Positions 1 through 9,311 of a stretch of 64,000 bases of DNA are shown in pieces. The position numbers and the translations under genes are program-made. Each line of letters starts with the position of its first letter. Within the stretch, counting starts at the first letter, position 1. This DNA comes from Nodularia spumigena CCY9414 (GTDB lineage Bacteria; Cyanobacteriota; Cyanobacteriia; Cyanobacteriales; Nostocaceae). The notes under the pieces were generated by a model that searched no databases, was not told the DNA's origin, and was given only the letters and a program-made list of their open reading frames with translations. The stretch spans positions 3,204,955 through 3,268,954 of the forward strand of contig NZ_CP007203.1 of assembly GCF_000340565.2 (NCBI RefSeq), given 5' to 3'.

Positions 1-1
1 A

Positions 2-904
2 CTCTTTATTAAAGGACTAGATACAATATTTTTGGTAATTGCCTTAAATGCGGCGGGATCGAATTTAGCCGATTCGGAATTTGTCGAAAGTGAATTATCA
101 GGATATTCATTTAAAGAAAATCAAATAACTTACGGGGACATAGAGCAAAGATGGTTGGTCGTACAGAGCCAAGTGAGAAAAGAATCAGACCTGCGTAAGC
201 TTTCACAAAAAATTATCAAGGCTGAAGAAAAAGCTGTTAAGGAATTGAAAAAGTTATCACAAGATAAATTTGCTTGTGAGGCTGATGCTATCAAGGCATT
301 ATTAAAAATATCGAAACAATTTAAATATCACCAAATTGAGCAGAGTAACGTCAGTGAAATCACATCAAAGAAAAAAGACAACCAACCAGAGAAATTCTAC
401 CAAATATTCGGGACAGTATCCAGGAATGAAAATCAAATTAACAAGGAAGTACAGAGTGCAGGTAGATTTGTAATTGCCACAAATATTTTAGAGTCTAGTG
501 TACTCAGCAATGACTCAATGTTAAAGGAATATAAAGCACAACAATCATGTGAACGGGGATTTGGTTTTCTCAAAGACCCATTATTTTTTGCAGATAGTAT
601 CTTTCTCAAAAGCCCTGAGAGAATTGAATCTCTAGCAATGATTATGGGTTTATGCTTGCTGGTATATACCCTGGCACAAAGACAAATACGAGCCGCTTTA
701 CGAGAAAATCAATCAACAATTAGAAATCAGTTAGGTAAACCAACTGCAAAACCTACTGTACGCTGGATATTTCAATGCTTTCAGTCAATTCATTTAGTTA
801 CATCTAATGACCAAATTCAAATCTCTAATCAGAATAAAGATAGAGATTTTATTCTGAGGCTTTTACCATCAGATTGTCTTCATTACTATAAATTCGTTAC
901 CTAA
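2..904 (+). mobile_element. IS1634-like transposase, C-terminal part, cut by window start
   Basis: The reading frame is open to the left edge of the window, so the true start lies outside and the first visible Met/TTG is not the gene start. The C-terminal third carries the block CERGFGFLKDP followed by a hydrophobic helix and YTLAQRQIR, which I associate with the RNase H-like DDE domain of IS1634/DUF4277-type transposases common in cyanobacteria. The middle (roughly residues 55-105) is Lys/Glu-rich and likely helical. The gene stops cleanly at the TAA after residue 290 of the visible part. The family call is from pattern memory; the terminal inverted repeats could not be identified. Confidence 0.75.
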
Positions 905-1228
905 CTATTCTCGTAATTGCGTATTTAATTAGTTATTTTATTTTTGATTAACGGGCTAATTAATTTAACAATTAGTTCTCAATTAATATGTTTAAAATCT
1001 AGGTTTGTCGCTTGTATATATTAGTAAAATTGCGAATTTAGAGATTTAGCATAGACATTTATCTATCAAATCACATAAATTTAGTTCTCGTTCTTATTGC
1101 TCCTTATTGACAATACATTCTGATGCCATTTTGTCAGATTAATGACTGCTCAAAATCTTTTCTCCCTATAAATGTCTGATTTTATTCTTTGCTTACATTT
1201 TTATTTCAGTAATTACCGCTTGTGACAG
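905..1228. other. AT-rich gap between two IS remnants
   Basis: About 320 bases of very AT-rich DNA between the end of the first transposase and the truncated IS4-like fragment. It probably contains the right end of the first element, but I could not assign inverted repeats or a target duplication. No open frame with coding character was seen on either strand. Confidence 0.5.
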
Positions 1229-2081
1229 TTGAAGGTGCGGAATGTGGGTAAAAGAGCATTTCCAATCTATTTTAAATTATTGCCCAAATTAGGTAGTAGT
1301 AACATAGATGAGCAACAAAATCTATTGTCTCAAGTCATGCCACTTTTTCCGAATTATAAAATATGTGTATTAGGTGATAGAGAATTTTGTTCGGTAAAAC
1401 TCGCTAAGTACCTTCAATCCTTGGGTATATACTTTTGCTTGCGATTAAAAAATAACGAATTTGTAGAGTTTGAGAAAGGTATTTTTCAGGAATTAAATAG
1501 TCTGGGATTAGCACCAGGGATATCATTTTTTATTAAAGGTGTGAAGGTAACAAAGACTCGCGGTTTCATGAGTTTTAACGTTGCTTGTAAATGGAAACGT
1601 AAAATCAACGGAGTAGCACCGAAAGAAGGATGGTTTATCTTAACGAATTTTGATGCGTTAGAATTGGCTATTTCTGCCTATAAACAAAGATTTGATATTG
1701 TTCGTCCTTGGCGTTACCGAAGGGTAGAAATGTTTAGATATTTTAAGGAAGGGAGGCTATAATTTAGAGGATACTAATGTAACTGGTCAACGCTTTATTT
1801 CTCTAGTTTTATTGATAGCGATTGCTTACTCCTCTGCAACAATTCAGGGTCAACAAATCAAACGTAAAGGAATACAAAAATATATTGCTCGGATCAAAGA
1901 ACATGGTCGAACGGAACGGAGACGTAGTAGTTTTTATATCGGCTTATATGGTCAAACTTGGGTCAATTTCAAGGATATTTGTATGGATTTAGTCACGGAG
2001 TTAATAAAATTAAATCGCAATAAACGTAAGTATTATCAACAAGGTCTAAGAGCTATGAGTCTTATGGAGTCTGTCTTATAG
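1229..2081 (+). pseudogene. IS4-family transposase, 5'-truncated and frameshifted
   Basis: Two consecutive reading frames together give the C-terminal part of an IS4-type DDE transposase. The first has KRAFPIYFKLLPKLGSS, the GDREF motif around the second catalytic Asp, and the YKQRFDI...EMFR block that precedes the catalytic Glu. The second continues directly with GQRFISLVLLIAIAYSSAT and the basic C-terminus. Three lesions are visible. The N-terminal half is missing. Nine codons (1700-1726) interrupt RFDI/EMFR in frame. A one-base frameshift near 1748-1756 gives a premature TAA, after which the second frame resumes. The element is therefore dead. The downstream orphan frame suggests it once interrupted another gene. 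Confidence 0.8.
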
Positions 2082-2239
2082 CTGATTTTGTCCCCCCTTC
2101 AGCTCTAGATCAACAATGGGCAAACTTTAACTATACAGAATACCCCCCAGAATCTAAAGAAACCATTCCTCAAGCATTATCCGATATCATGACACCACCA
2201 GTTGGGCGTGGAGGACAATTAGTACATTTGCCCATGTGA
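2081..2239 (+). pseudogene. orphan C-terminal gene fragment next to IS4 remnant
   Basis: Fifty-two codons remain open from the end of the IS4 remnant to a TGA, with no start codon of their own. The translation is Pro/Gln-rich with normal codon use (for example DQQWANFNYTEYPPES near the middle and a VHLPM end), so it looks like a real protein tail cut off by the insertion. I do not recognise the family. It ends a few bases before the convergent end of pcxA. Confidence 0.45.
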
Positions 2240-2245
2240 TTTTTG

Positions 2246-3565
2246 TCATTCATTCATATTCCGATATGTAGCAACTGCGGAAGGCGAGATGCGGTTTAAA
2301 TAACGGAAAATCCAATATTTAAAGATAGTATCTAAAATCACGGGAAACGTAGCAATAAATAAGAAGATAAAATCTCGATTAGCTGGTAAACCCCAATGAC
2401 GTGATACACCTTCTAAAATTACTTCCCAACCGTGCGGAGAGTGAAAGCCGACAAATACATCAGTAAATAAAATAATGATAAATGCCTTAGCACTATCACT
2501 CAGACCATAGACAATATGATCAAAGAAATCTTTTAGCACCATAATCGAAGGCTTGCTGATTACCAACAGATAAATAAAAGCACCTACCGAGAAAATATCA
2601 GAAAAAACATTTTTAATAGCGTTGGCACTTTCGCGACGAAATTGTTCCGCAATTTCACGGGCTTTATCTTCCATCTCAACTTCTATCTCTTCCGCAGATA
2701 GTCGCGGGGCGCTACTAATTAGATTTTTAAATTTGATTTTTTCTTCAAATCTTTGCAGTTCTATTAATGCTTCTTCCTCCATTTCTAAATTGAGAAAGAT
2801 TTCGGCTGTTTCGGAACCTCTAAAATGGTTGATTATCGGTCCTACTATTAATACCTTTGATATTTGATGAGTTAACAGAGGTACTATAATTAATAGTAAA
2901 ATAAATCTAATAGATATTATGGTTCTTCTTTGAGTTAGACGGAAGTTTTTAACAACATCTTCTTCAGCATTGGGGTCTAATTCAACTTGCAGACGGCCGA
3001 TGGTACTTAAAATCGACCGGGGCAGTATCCCCATTGTATCAGCTTTACCGCGCTGTTTTTTCTGCGGTTCTTGATTTTGAATTGGTAATTTTTGTGGTGA
3101 TGTTTCAGAGGTAGGTACATCAACTTTAACAATTTGAGGTTTATTGACTAAAGCCGGGGAATTGATCTCGTTATCCAAGTTATGATATTTTGAGATAACT
3201 TGATCAATAAATTCTAATTTCTCTAAAATTAAGGTAGGACTAGGATACTCTATACCTGTTTTGTGCGCGGCTCTTTGATGAGATTCATTGGAAAACAAAC
3301 GACTGGCTCGAAACTCTGTTAGTCGCATCCGGGCAGTTTTTAAATGTTGCTTTAAATCTGACTCAAAGTAATCCATTACACTGTTGCTGTAGATGGCTGA
3401 GTTTAAGTCTATTTTATTACCATGAAAATGGTCATCTTCTATGGCTTGAATGTGTAATGCTGCCTTATAAGCTTCCTCTAATGAACGCTCTGGGGTGAGT
3501 AAGTACCATCGGTAAGCAGACAGTAAAAAAGGGTAAATTTTTTGGCTAAAAATCGGTATTCTCAT
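2246..3565 (-). CDS. pcxA: proton extrusion protein PcxA (CemA family)
   Basis: Inner-membrane protein of the PcxA/CemA/YcF10 family, required in cyanobacteria for light-induced proton extrusion that supports carbon and nitrate uptake. The N-terminal half (about 270 residues) is soluble, with MRIPIFSQK and the SAYRWYLLTPERSLEEAY block. A Pro/Gln-rich linker lies near residues 145-175. Membrane segments follow at about 220-240 and in the last 120 residues, including the signature HGWEVILEGVSRHWGLP and a YWIFRYLNRISPS tail. I chose the ATG at 3565, three codons inside the longest frame, because family members begin MRIP. Its 3' end faces the IS debris. Confidence 0.93.
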   Translation of the reverse strand: MRIPIFSQKIYPFLLSAYRWYLLTPERSLEEAYKAALHIQAIEDDHFHGNKIDLNSAIYSNSVMDYFESDLKQHLKTARMRLTEFRASRLFSNESHQRAAHKTGIEYPSPTLILEKLEFIDQVISKYHNLDNEINSPALVNKPQIVKVDVPTSETSPQKLPIQNQEPQKKQRGKADTMGILPRSILSTIGRLQVELDPNAEEDVVKNFRLTQRRTIISIRFILLLIIVPLLTHQISKVLIVGPIINHFRGSETAEIFLNLEMEEEALIELQRFEEKIKFKNLISSAPRLSAEEIEVEMEDKAREIAEQFRRESANAIKNVFSDIFSVGAFIYLLVISKPSIMVLKDFFDHIVYGLSDSAKAFIIILFTDVFVGFHSPHGWEVILEGVSRHWGLPANRDFIFLFIATFPVILDTIFKYWIFRYLNRISPSAVATYRNMNE

Positions 3566-3652
3566 CGTCAGCAATTATTTAGCATTTATTAGTGCTTCTG
3601 ATCATTAAGTTAACGCACAAAGTATACTAGCAAATCTACAAGGGGAGGATTT

Positions 3653-5833
3653 GTGATTTCTCATTCTACTTGGATTGTTGGCGCTAGCCGCAGTGGTAAA
3701 ACGGCTCGTTTGGTAGATATTTTTAGTGATTGGTTGCAAAGTGAAAATCATGTTCGGGCATCATTTTATACTAAAAACTCAGACGCTCTCAAAGGCGGGG
3801 CGATAGCGCCAGATTCACATCTCCAAAAAACAGCGCCGAGAGTTTTGGTTTTAGCTGCTAATAGTGAAAATCGCCGAGAATTGGCTGATAAAATTGTGAC
3901 AGCAACTCAAGGAAAATATCCAGTTCGTGCTAAGACGATGCTCGGTTTTTTTCAAGATGAAGTTATTTTATTTTGGCCTTTATTAATTCAGTCGTTAAAA
4001 CTCAAAGCACAGTTTCCGGTAAGATTACGCCCTGAAACTGAACAGGAATTAGCCACGAAACTTTGGCATTCTCAGTTAAATACAGCCACTTTGCAATCTG
4101 CGGGAGTCAATGAGTCCCGTTTGGTACGTCGGATTCTGGATTTATTCCAATTGGCTGCTTACAGTGGTACACCTTGTGAAGATATTGCCCAGATTTTGCA
4201 CACAGGTTTACCAGAAAATGCCATAGATTTAGAGCCGGAGTTTTTGGTATCTTTATTATTAGATTGGCGCGACTGGTGTTTAGAAAGGGGATTACTTAGC
4301 TATGGGATAATTACTGAACTTTATAGTCAGAAGTTATTAAGCGATCGCCATTATCAACAACACTTAACTCAACGCTATCAAGCTGTACTCGCAGATGATG
4401 TCGATGATTATCCTGGGGTAGCGCGTCAACTATTTGATTTTTTATTGAATCAAGGTGCAGTGGGGGCTTTTAGCTATAACCCTGATGGTGCAGTGCGTCT
4501 AGGTTTGGGAGCAGATCCCCAATATTTGGCAGGTTTAGCCGAACGTTGTCAAATTGAGACATTAACCACATCACCCTTACCCAGTCTAGCAGAGCAACTT
4601 TTGACCCCAATGGTGGAGTTAGTCACAGAATCAATGATGCTGTCTAGTTTACCAGACTCAGTGCAGTTAATTCAAACGACCTCCCGCGCCCAATTATTAC
4701 GGGACACAGCCGAGGAAATTGCGAAAGCGATCAATTCGGGACAAGTACAAGCAGAAGATGTGGCAATTATTGCACCGGGTTTAGATGCGATCGCCCGTTA
4801 TACTTTAGTAGAAATCCTGAGTAAACAAAACATCCCCGTCGAATCACTCAACGAGCAACGTCCCTTAATTAGTTCACCTGTGATTCGAGCCTTACTCACC
4901 ATGCTGGCTCTAGTTTATCCCGGTTTAGGTCGCCTTGTAGATCGAGAAGCCGTAGCCGAGATGTTAGTTATCTTTAGTAGAAAACCAGAAATCTCCACCG
5001 ACCACACCCCACTCCCCACACCCCACTCCCCACTCCCTATTCCCCACACCCCACTCCCCACTCGCATCGACCCAGTACGCGCCGGATTAATTACAGATTA
5101 CTGTTTTAAACCTCATCCCGATCATCCCCACTTGCTCCCAGTGTCAGCATTCGAGCGCTGGGATAGAATTGGCTATGCAGCTACCACAGCTTATGGTGAA
5201 ATTTTGCAGTGGTTAGAAAAACAACAAGCAAAGGATTTGATTCCCAGTCCAACTTCTCTGTTATATCTAGCAATGCAGGACTTTATCTGTAAAGATCATC
5301 ATCCTCCCTACGAAGAAATGGCAGCATTGCGGGAATTACTGGAAACAGCCCAACATTATTGGGAAATTGACACCCGTTTAAGACAAATAACCCCCAGAAC
5401 AGCAGGGGGAGAACTCCACACAACCATTGCCGAATTTATACACTTACTCCGACGTGGTACTATTACCGCCAACCCTTACCCCTTGCGTCCCATCGGCGCA
5501 GCCAGAAAAGCTGTCACCTTAGCAACTATTTTCCAATATCGTTCTAGTAGAAGATTTCACCGTTGGCATTTTTGGTTAGATGCTGGTTCTCCTCTGTGGA
5601 CAAAAGGTGGCGCAGCGACGCTATTTGCAGCGCCGTTGTTCTTGCGAGACAGGTTAGGCGAACGTTGGACAGCAGAAGATGAAAATCTACTAGAAGAAGC
5701 AAGATTGCGAAAAATCCTAGCAGATTTACTGTCTCGTGTCGGTGAAAAAGTTTATTTATGTCACAGCGACTTAGCCGTAAATGGTCAAGAACAAATAGGT
5801 CGGCTGTTGCCTTTGGTACAATCGTTTGTGTAA
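3653..5833 (+). CDS. UvrD/AddB-like helicase, 'recombinase family' protein
   Basis: A 726-residue protein starting at GTG after a strong AGGGGAGGA ribosome site. It has a P-loop GASRSGKT at residues 10-17 and, around 345-415, a block (AEEIAKAI, EDVAIIAPG, ISSPVIRALL) resembling the C-terminal half of superfamily-1 helicase/AddB-like proteins. I recall such proteins as 'recombinase family' in Nostoc. A DNA-repair role is inference; no helicase motif III-VI set could be fully assigned. Residues about 450-470 are Pro/His/Thr repeats encoded by a CCCCACTCC-type repeat that sits in frame. The divergent neighbour is pcxA, 87 bases away. Confidence 0.7.
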   Translation: MISHSTWIVGASRSGKTARLVDIFSDWLQSENHVRASFYTKNSDALKGGAIAPDSHLQKTAPRVLVLAANSENRRELADKIVTATQGKYPVRAKTMLGFFQDEVILFWPLLIQSLKLKAQFPVRLRPETEQELATKLWHSQLNTATLQSAGVNESRLVRRILDLFQLAAYSGTPCEDIAQILHTGLPENAIDLEPEFLVSLLLDWRDWCLERGLLSYGIITELYSQKLLSDRHYQQHLTQRYQAVLADDVDDYPGVARQLFDFLLNQGAVGAFSYNPDGAVRLGLGADPQYLAGLAERCQIETLTTSPLPSLAEQLLTPMVELVTESMMLSSLPDSVQLIQTTSRAQLLRDTAEEIAKAINSGQVQAEDVAIIAPGLDAIARYTLVEILSKQNIPVESLNEQRPLISSPVIRALLTMLALVYPGLGRLVDREAVAEMLVIFSRKPEISTDHTPLPTPHSPLPIPHTPLPTRIDPVRAGLITDYCFKPHPDHPHLLPVSAFERWDRIGYAATTAYGEILQWLEKQQAKDLIPSPTSLLYLAMQDFICKDHHPPYEEMAALRELLETAQHYWEIDTRLRQITPRTAGGELHTTIAEFIHLLRRGTITANPYPLRPIGAARKAVTLATIFQYRSSRRFHRWHFWLDAGSPLWTKGGAATLFAAPLFLRDRLGERWTAEDENLLEEARLRKILADLLSRVGEKVYLCHSDLAVNGQEQIGRLLPLVQSFV
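5003..5063 (+). repeat. CCCCACTCC-type tandem repeat inside a coding gene
   Basis: About 60 bases of ACCCCACTCCCCAC-like units lie in frame within the helicase-like gene and add roughly 20 residues of Pro/His/Leu/Thr. The same repeat type occurs outside genes near 18690, 25160 (as its complement GGGGAGT), 44205 and 57520. Confidence 0.8.
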
Positions 5834-5957
5834 AATTACTTTTAATTATCGGTTGGGGATGAACAATGAGTTATTTCCAAAACTCCCCAAGCTGTACAAG
5901 ATTCTTTACAATATTAAGTAAGGTAAAGAAGTTTATGAGAAATCAGAGTTAAAAATT

Positions 5958-6626
5958 ATGGGACTATTTGGATTTGGTAAAAAGCTGGCTATCCCCACTC
6001 CTGAAGAAGCTTTACCAGGAAGAGCAAAATCAATGCCAGTACCCAATGAACACTATGTCAATAAGAATACTTTAACAGCGCCTTTTCCTGAAGGATTGGA
6101 GAAAGCAATATTTGGTTTAGGCTGCTTTTGGGGTGCAGAACGCAAATTTTGGCAACTTCCAGGAGTTTACACAACTGCGGTGGGTTATGCTGCTGGTAGC
6201 ACCCCAAACCCCAGTTATGATGAAGTATGTAGCGGCATGACTGGTCACAATGAGGTAGTCTTGGTTGTCTTTGATCCTAACGTGGTTAGTTTCTCTCAAC
6301 TACTAAAAGTTTTTTGGGAAAGCCATAACCCCACCCAAGGAATGCGCCAAGGTAATGATGCTGGTACTCAATACCGTTCGGGAATTTATGTTTATTCCCC
6401 ACAGCAGAAGCAACTAGCAGAAGCATCGCGGGACGCTTATCAGGAAGCACTCAACAAAGCAGGTTATGGGAAGATTACCACAGAAATTTTAGATGCACCT
6501 GAATTTTACTACGCAGAAGCTTATCATCAGCAGTATTTAGCCAAAAACCCCAATGGCTATTGTGGGTTAGGAGGAACAAAGGTTGCTTGTCCCATCGGTG
6601 TAGTAGAATCTCAAATTAGTGGCTAG
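5958..6626 (+). CDS. msrA: peptide-methionine (S)-S-oxide reductase MsrA
   Basis: Repairs oxidised methionine by reducing the S-sulfoxide form in proteins, using thioredoxin-recycled cysteines. The catalytic motif GCFWGAE lies near residue 54, followed by [17 protein letters not shown] and [11 protein letters not shown]-terminal resolving cysteine region (GYCGLGG, then VACP) is present. The 222-residue length fits the cyanobacterial form with an N-terminal extension of about 45 residues (GLFGFGKK...), which shows no signal peptide. It is a single gene, converging on an NrdG-like gene across a heptamer-repeat hairpin that may terminate both. Confidence 0.96.
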   Translation: MGLFGFGKKLAIPTPEEALPGRAKSMPVPNEHYVNKNTLTAPFPEGLEKAIFGLGCFWGAERKFWQLPGVYTTAVGYAAGSTPNPSYDEVCSGMTGHNEVVLVVFDPNVVSFSQLLKVFWESHNPTQGMRQGNDAGTQYRSGIYVYSPQQKQLAEASRDAYQEALNKAGYGKITTEILDAPEFYYAEAYHQQYLAKNPNGYCGLGGTKVACPIGVVESQISG

Positions 6627-6631
6627 CTTGT

Positions 6632-6759
6632 AATTCGTCATTGATAATTCGTAATTCGTAATTGCAATCAGTGGTTGCTCTGTATCGTATATTTGAGTAC
6701 GGCTTGTACATTCTTAATTACGAATTACTAATTACGAATTACGAATTACGAATTAGTAA
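6632..6759. repeat. inverted heptamer arrays (TAATTCG / AATTACG)
   Basis: The short gap between two convergent genes holds several TAATTCG-type heptamers (6636-6664) and, after about 55 bases, several AATTACG-type complements (6716-6757). The two arrays can pair into a long AT-rich hairpin. Heptanucleotide tandem repeats of this kind are a known hallmark of Nostocales genomes. A role as a bidirectional terminator is inference. Confidence 0.75.
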
Positions 6760-7380
6760 TTATTTACTCAAACCCCCTTGATAACCAGTCACAATTCTGC
6801 TACCATCTTTAAGAATATGGATTTCTATCTGGTCACTTGCCCAAGTCATCTGGTCTGCTAAATCTGGGTTAAAAACATTAACGCCTTGATTGCTAGAAGA
6901 AACCAAAGACGTGGGAGAATTAATTGCTAGAGAGTCCACAAAAGGACCATCAATCAAGATATCTAATTCTGCTAATAATGCGGCGGAATCTGGTGGTGCT
7001 GATGCAGACTGTAATTGCTTGAGGGTGAATCCAGTAAAAGACATTATATTTAAACCCGCAGCTTTGAGCTTACGAGCCAAAGACGCTAGTGCAGTTGCTT
7101 GCCAAAAAGGTTCCCCACCGGAAAACGTCACACCTGTATTATTAGGTTTGCTGAGGATATTCTGCGCGAGAGTATCAACAGAAATTAATTGATTAATCCC
7201 AAAAGACCAAGACTCAGGATTAAAGCAACCAGAACATTCACGCGGACAACCTTGAACCCAGACAACAGCACGACTTCCCGGACCATTAACTTCTGACTCA
7301 TCCACGTAACCCATAATATTCAGATAGCCAGCCGGAATTTCTGTGAGTGCTGCTGATGGTTCCGTTAGTTTACTTTCCAT
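6760..7380 (-). CDS. NrdG-like 4Fe-4S radical SAM protein
   Basis: A 206-residue protein resembling the activase of anaerobic ribonucleotide reductase and other single-cluster radical SAM enzymes. The cluster motif CX3CX2C is CPRECSGC at residues 45-52, in the context RAVVWVQGCPREC. TFSGGEP follows near residue 90, the usual SAM-binding GGE motif. LDILIDGPF near 140 is also typical of the NrdG branch. No nrdD lies in this window, so its target is unknown; it may be a free-standing paralogue. It converges on msrA and is separated from the next upstream gene by about 150 bases on the other side. Confidence 0.85.
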   Translation of the reverse strand: MESKLTEPSAALTEIPAGYLNIMGYVDESEVNGPGSRAVVWVQGCPRECSGCFNPESWSFGINQLISVDTLAQNILSKPNNTGVTFSGGEPFWQATALASLARKLKAAGLNIMSFTGFTLKQLQSASAPPDSAALLAELDILIDGPFVDSLAINSPTSLVSSSNQGVNVFNPDLADQMTWASDQIEIHILKDGSRIVTGYQGGLSK

Positions 7381-7531
7381 CTGTTTCCTCTATTTCCATA
7401 GTAAAATATTCCAGATATTTCTGTCAATATCCGGTAAATCAATTCTTACTGTAGACTGCTAAACTCGCTGCCATTAATTTAACTCTTCCTCTCCCTCTCT
7501 GCGCCTCTGCGCCTCTGCGTGAAACAAACTC

Positions 7532-9163
7532 TTAATTAACTCTTAACGGCAGCAAAACTTGAGAAAGAAAACCATCTCCACAATTTACCGTAATTGTGAT
7601 TACCTGAGCATTCATCAACTCCCCACTACTTCTTACTGTACCACTTCCAGAATTCATCGCATAAGCAGGAAAACAGGCAGCACTCAAACTCAAACGCAGG
7701 GCATTACCTTGAGCAATTCGCGCACAAGTAGGTTGGAGTTGAATTTTGGTCGGCGCTTGTTCTGAACCTGGGGGACAATGGACATAACCTTGAGTTAAGT
7801 TATAGACGCAGCCATCGGGATGGACTTCTGACAGCACTGCACACAAATCATAACTGGGTTGGTCGGCACTACAAAAGATTTCCACCGCGACATTCCCTAG
7901 TAAATGCAAGTTTTCTGTTAAGGGTTCGCTGGTGTAAGTTAAAACATCAGCACGACAATCTAAATGCGATCGCTCAAAAACACCCGCCGGCATTCCTGCA
8001 TGACCACCCAAAGCGGGAACCGGTCGCCAAGGGTCATGTACTAAGACATCAAAGGAATTTGGGATTTTAGATTTTGGATTTTGGATTAGGCTTCCAGAAT
8101 CTTCTCTGATATTAGCCAGTCCGGTGGTTGACAAAAAATAAGATTTCTGGTTTACTTTAGGGATAGTTGGATAACTATGCCAAATATTACTTCCTATCTC
8201 AAATAGACAAACAGGATCTTCTTCAAGTAATCCTGTATTCATACCTTTGAGAAACTGGTCAAACCAGCGAACTTGCATCTGGTCAACAGGACTCACAGCA
8301 TTAACACCAAAATCAACTCCACCAACTTTGCGACCCCAAGGCAAATGCGCCCAAGGACCAATGATTAAATGTTGGGGTGTGGTGCTACGGGCGATCATAT
8401 ATTGATATAAATGCCAAGTTCCTCGCAGGTAAGTATCAAACCATCCCCCGATATGGAACATGGGCAAATCAATATTTTGTAAGTGGTTTTTAGGCGAAAG
8501 TTTTTCCCAGTATGTATCGGGATGAGAATATGTCAGCCACTGATGATAAAATGATTCTGGGGCGAGTTGCTGGAGAATTTCGGGATGAGTTACAGGTAAA
8601 TTACGAGACGCAGCAAATAATGCTTCATAAGCTGTTTTGTCTTTGCGTAAACGAGCGGTTTCTGTAGCTAGTTGAATTGCCCAAGCGAGGTTAGTTTGTA
8701 AACAAAATGCACCCCCTTCATAAGCCCAATCTGTATATAAATCATAGCCAATCATGGCTGGGCAAATTGTTTTTAATGCTGGTGGTTTTGCAGATGCGGC
8801 ATATAGTTGAGTCATTCCTTGATAGGAAAAGCCATACATCCCCACTTTGCCGTTACTACCAGGGAGTTTCGCCGCCCAGTTTACGGTGTCTTCTCCATCG
8901 GCGATTTCGTGCTTAAATAGCTGAAATTCACCTTCGGATGTGCCTCTTCCTCTTACGTCTTGAATAACTACAATATAGCCATGTGCAGCATACCAAATGG
9001 GATGGGCATAGACAACTGTGGAGGCGATCGCTCTTCCATAGGGTTGGCGCATTAATAAAACGGGATATTCTCCCTCTGCTTCGGGGCGATAAATATCTGC
9101 ATCTAGGCGGATACCGTCGCGGGTTTGCATGGAGGCTGTTTGTTTGGGTAGGATTTTGTGCAT
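7532..9163 (-). CDS. CocE/NonD family hydrolase (S15 X-Pro peptidase-like)
   Basis: Alpha/beta hydrolase of 543 residues related to cocaine esterase and X-Pro dipeptidyl-peptidases, acting on ester or acyl substrates that are not known here. The N-terminal core has RDGIRLDADIYRPE and the oxyanion-type MRQPYGR. The nucleophile elbow GFSYQGMTQ lies near residue 112. GGWFDTY supplies the acid and GPWAHLPWG the His. The C-terminal 200 residues form the PepX-type jelly-roll. Near residues 360-372 (8054-8090 on the DNA) the sequence IQNPKSKIPN is encoded by a dispersed TTTTGGATT repeat that has been absorbed in frame. No secretion signal is visible. Confidence 0.88.
   Translation of the reverse strand: MHKILPKQTASMQTRDGIRLDADIYRPEAEGEYPVLLMRQPYGRAIASTVVYAHPIWYAAHGYIVVIQDVRGRGTSEGEFQLFKHEIADGEDTVNWAAKLPGSNGKVGMYGFSYQGMTQLYAASAKPPALKTICPAMIGYDLYTDWAYEGGAFCLQTNLAWAIQLATETARLRKDKTAYEALFAASRNLPVTHPEILQQLAPESFYHQWLTYSHPDTYWEKLSPKNHLQNIDLPMFHIGGWFDTYLRGTWHLYQYMIARSTTPQHLIIGPWAHLPWGRKVGGVDFGVNAVSPVDQMQVRWFDQFLKGMNTGLLEEDPVCLFEIGSNIWHSYPTIPKVNQKSYFLSTTGLANIREDSGSLIQNPKSKIPNSFDVLVHDPWRPVPALGGHAGMPAGVFERSHLDCRADVLTYTSEPLTENLHLLGNVAVEIFCSADQPSYDLCAVLSEVHPDGCVYNLTQGYVHCPPGSEQAPTKIQLQPTCARIAQGNALRLSLSAACFPAYAMNSGSGTVRSSGELMNAQVITITVNCGDGFLSQVLLPLRVN
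8054..8090. repeat. TTTTGGATT/TTTTAGATT repeat inside a coding gene
   Basis: A stretch of GGGATTTTAGATTTTGGATT-type sequence lies within the CocE-type gene without breaking the frame. The same words recur in the 117-bp tandem units at 20419-20769 and in a short copy near 40770. Confidence 0.75.
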
Positions 9164-9192
9164 GAGTTGACGGAGCGATCGCTATAATAAAA

Positions 9193-9306
9193 TTAGCATT
9201 TAGGCAAAATTTCTCCAATAGCACAGAAACCCGCCCAATTTGCCGGTTCGCTCAGGGGTTTGTCATCTGGTTGATACCATTTAAGATAACGAGTATTTTC
9301 TGTAAC
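9193..9306 (-). pseudogene. tail fragment of a possible CHAT-domain gene
   Basis: A 37-codon frame bounded by a TAG upstream and a TAA downstream, with no start. Its translation includes RYLKWYQPDDKPL and ends in NWAGFCAIGE, which resembles the C-terminal end of CHAT (caspase-like) domains. It sits in the short gap between the Uma2 gene and the CocE-type gene on the same strand. The assignment is weak and based on one motif; it is best read as gene debris. Confidence 0.35.
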
Positions 9307-9311
9307 CTACT

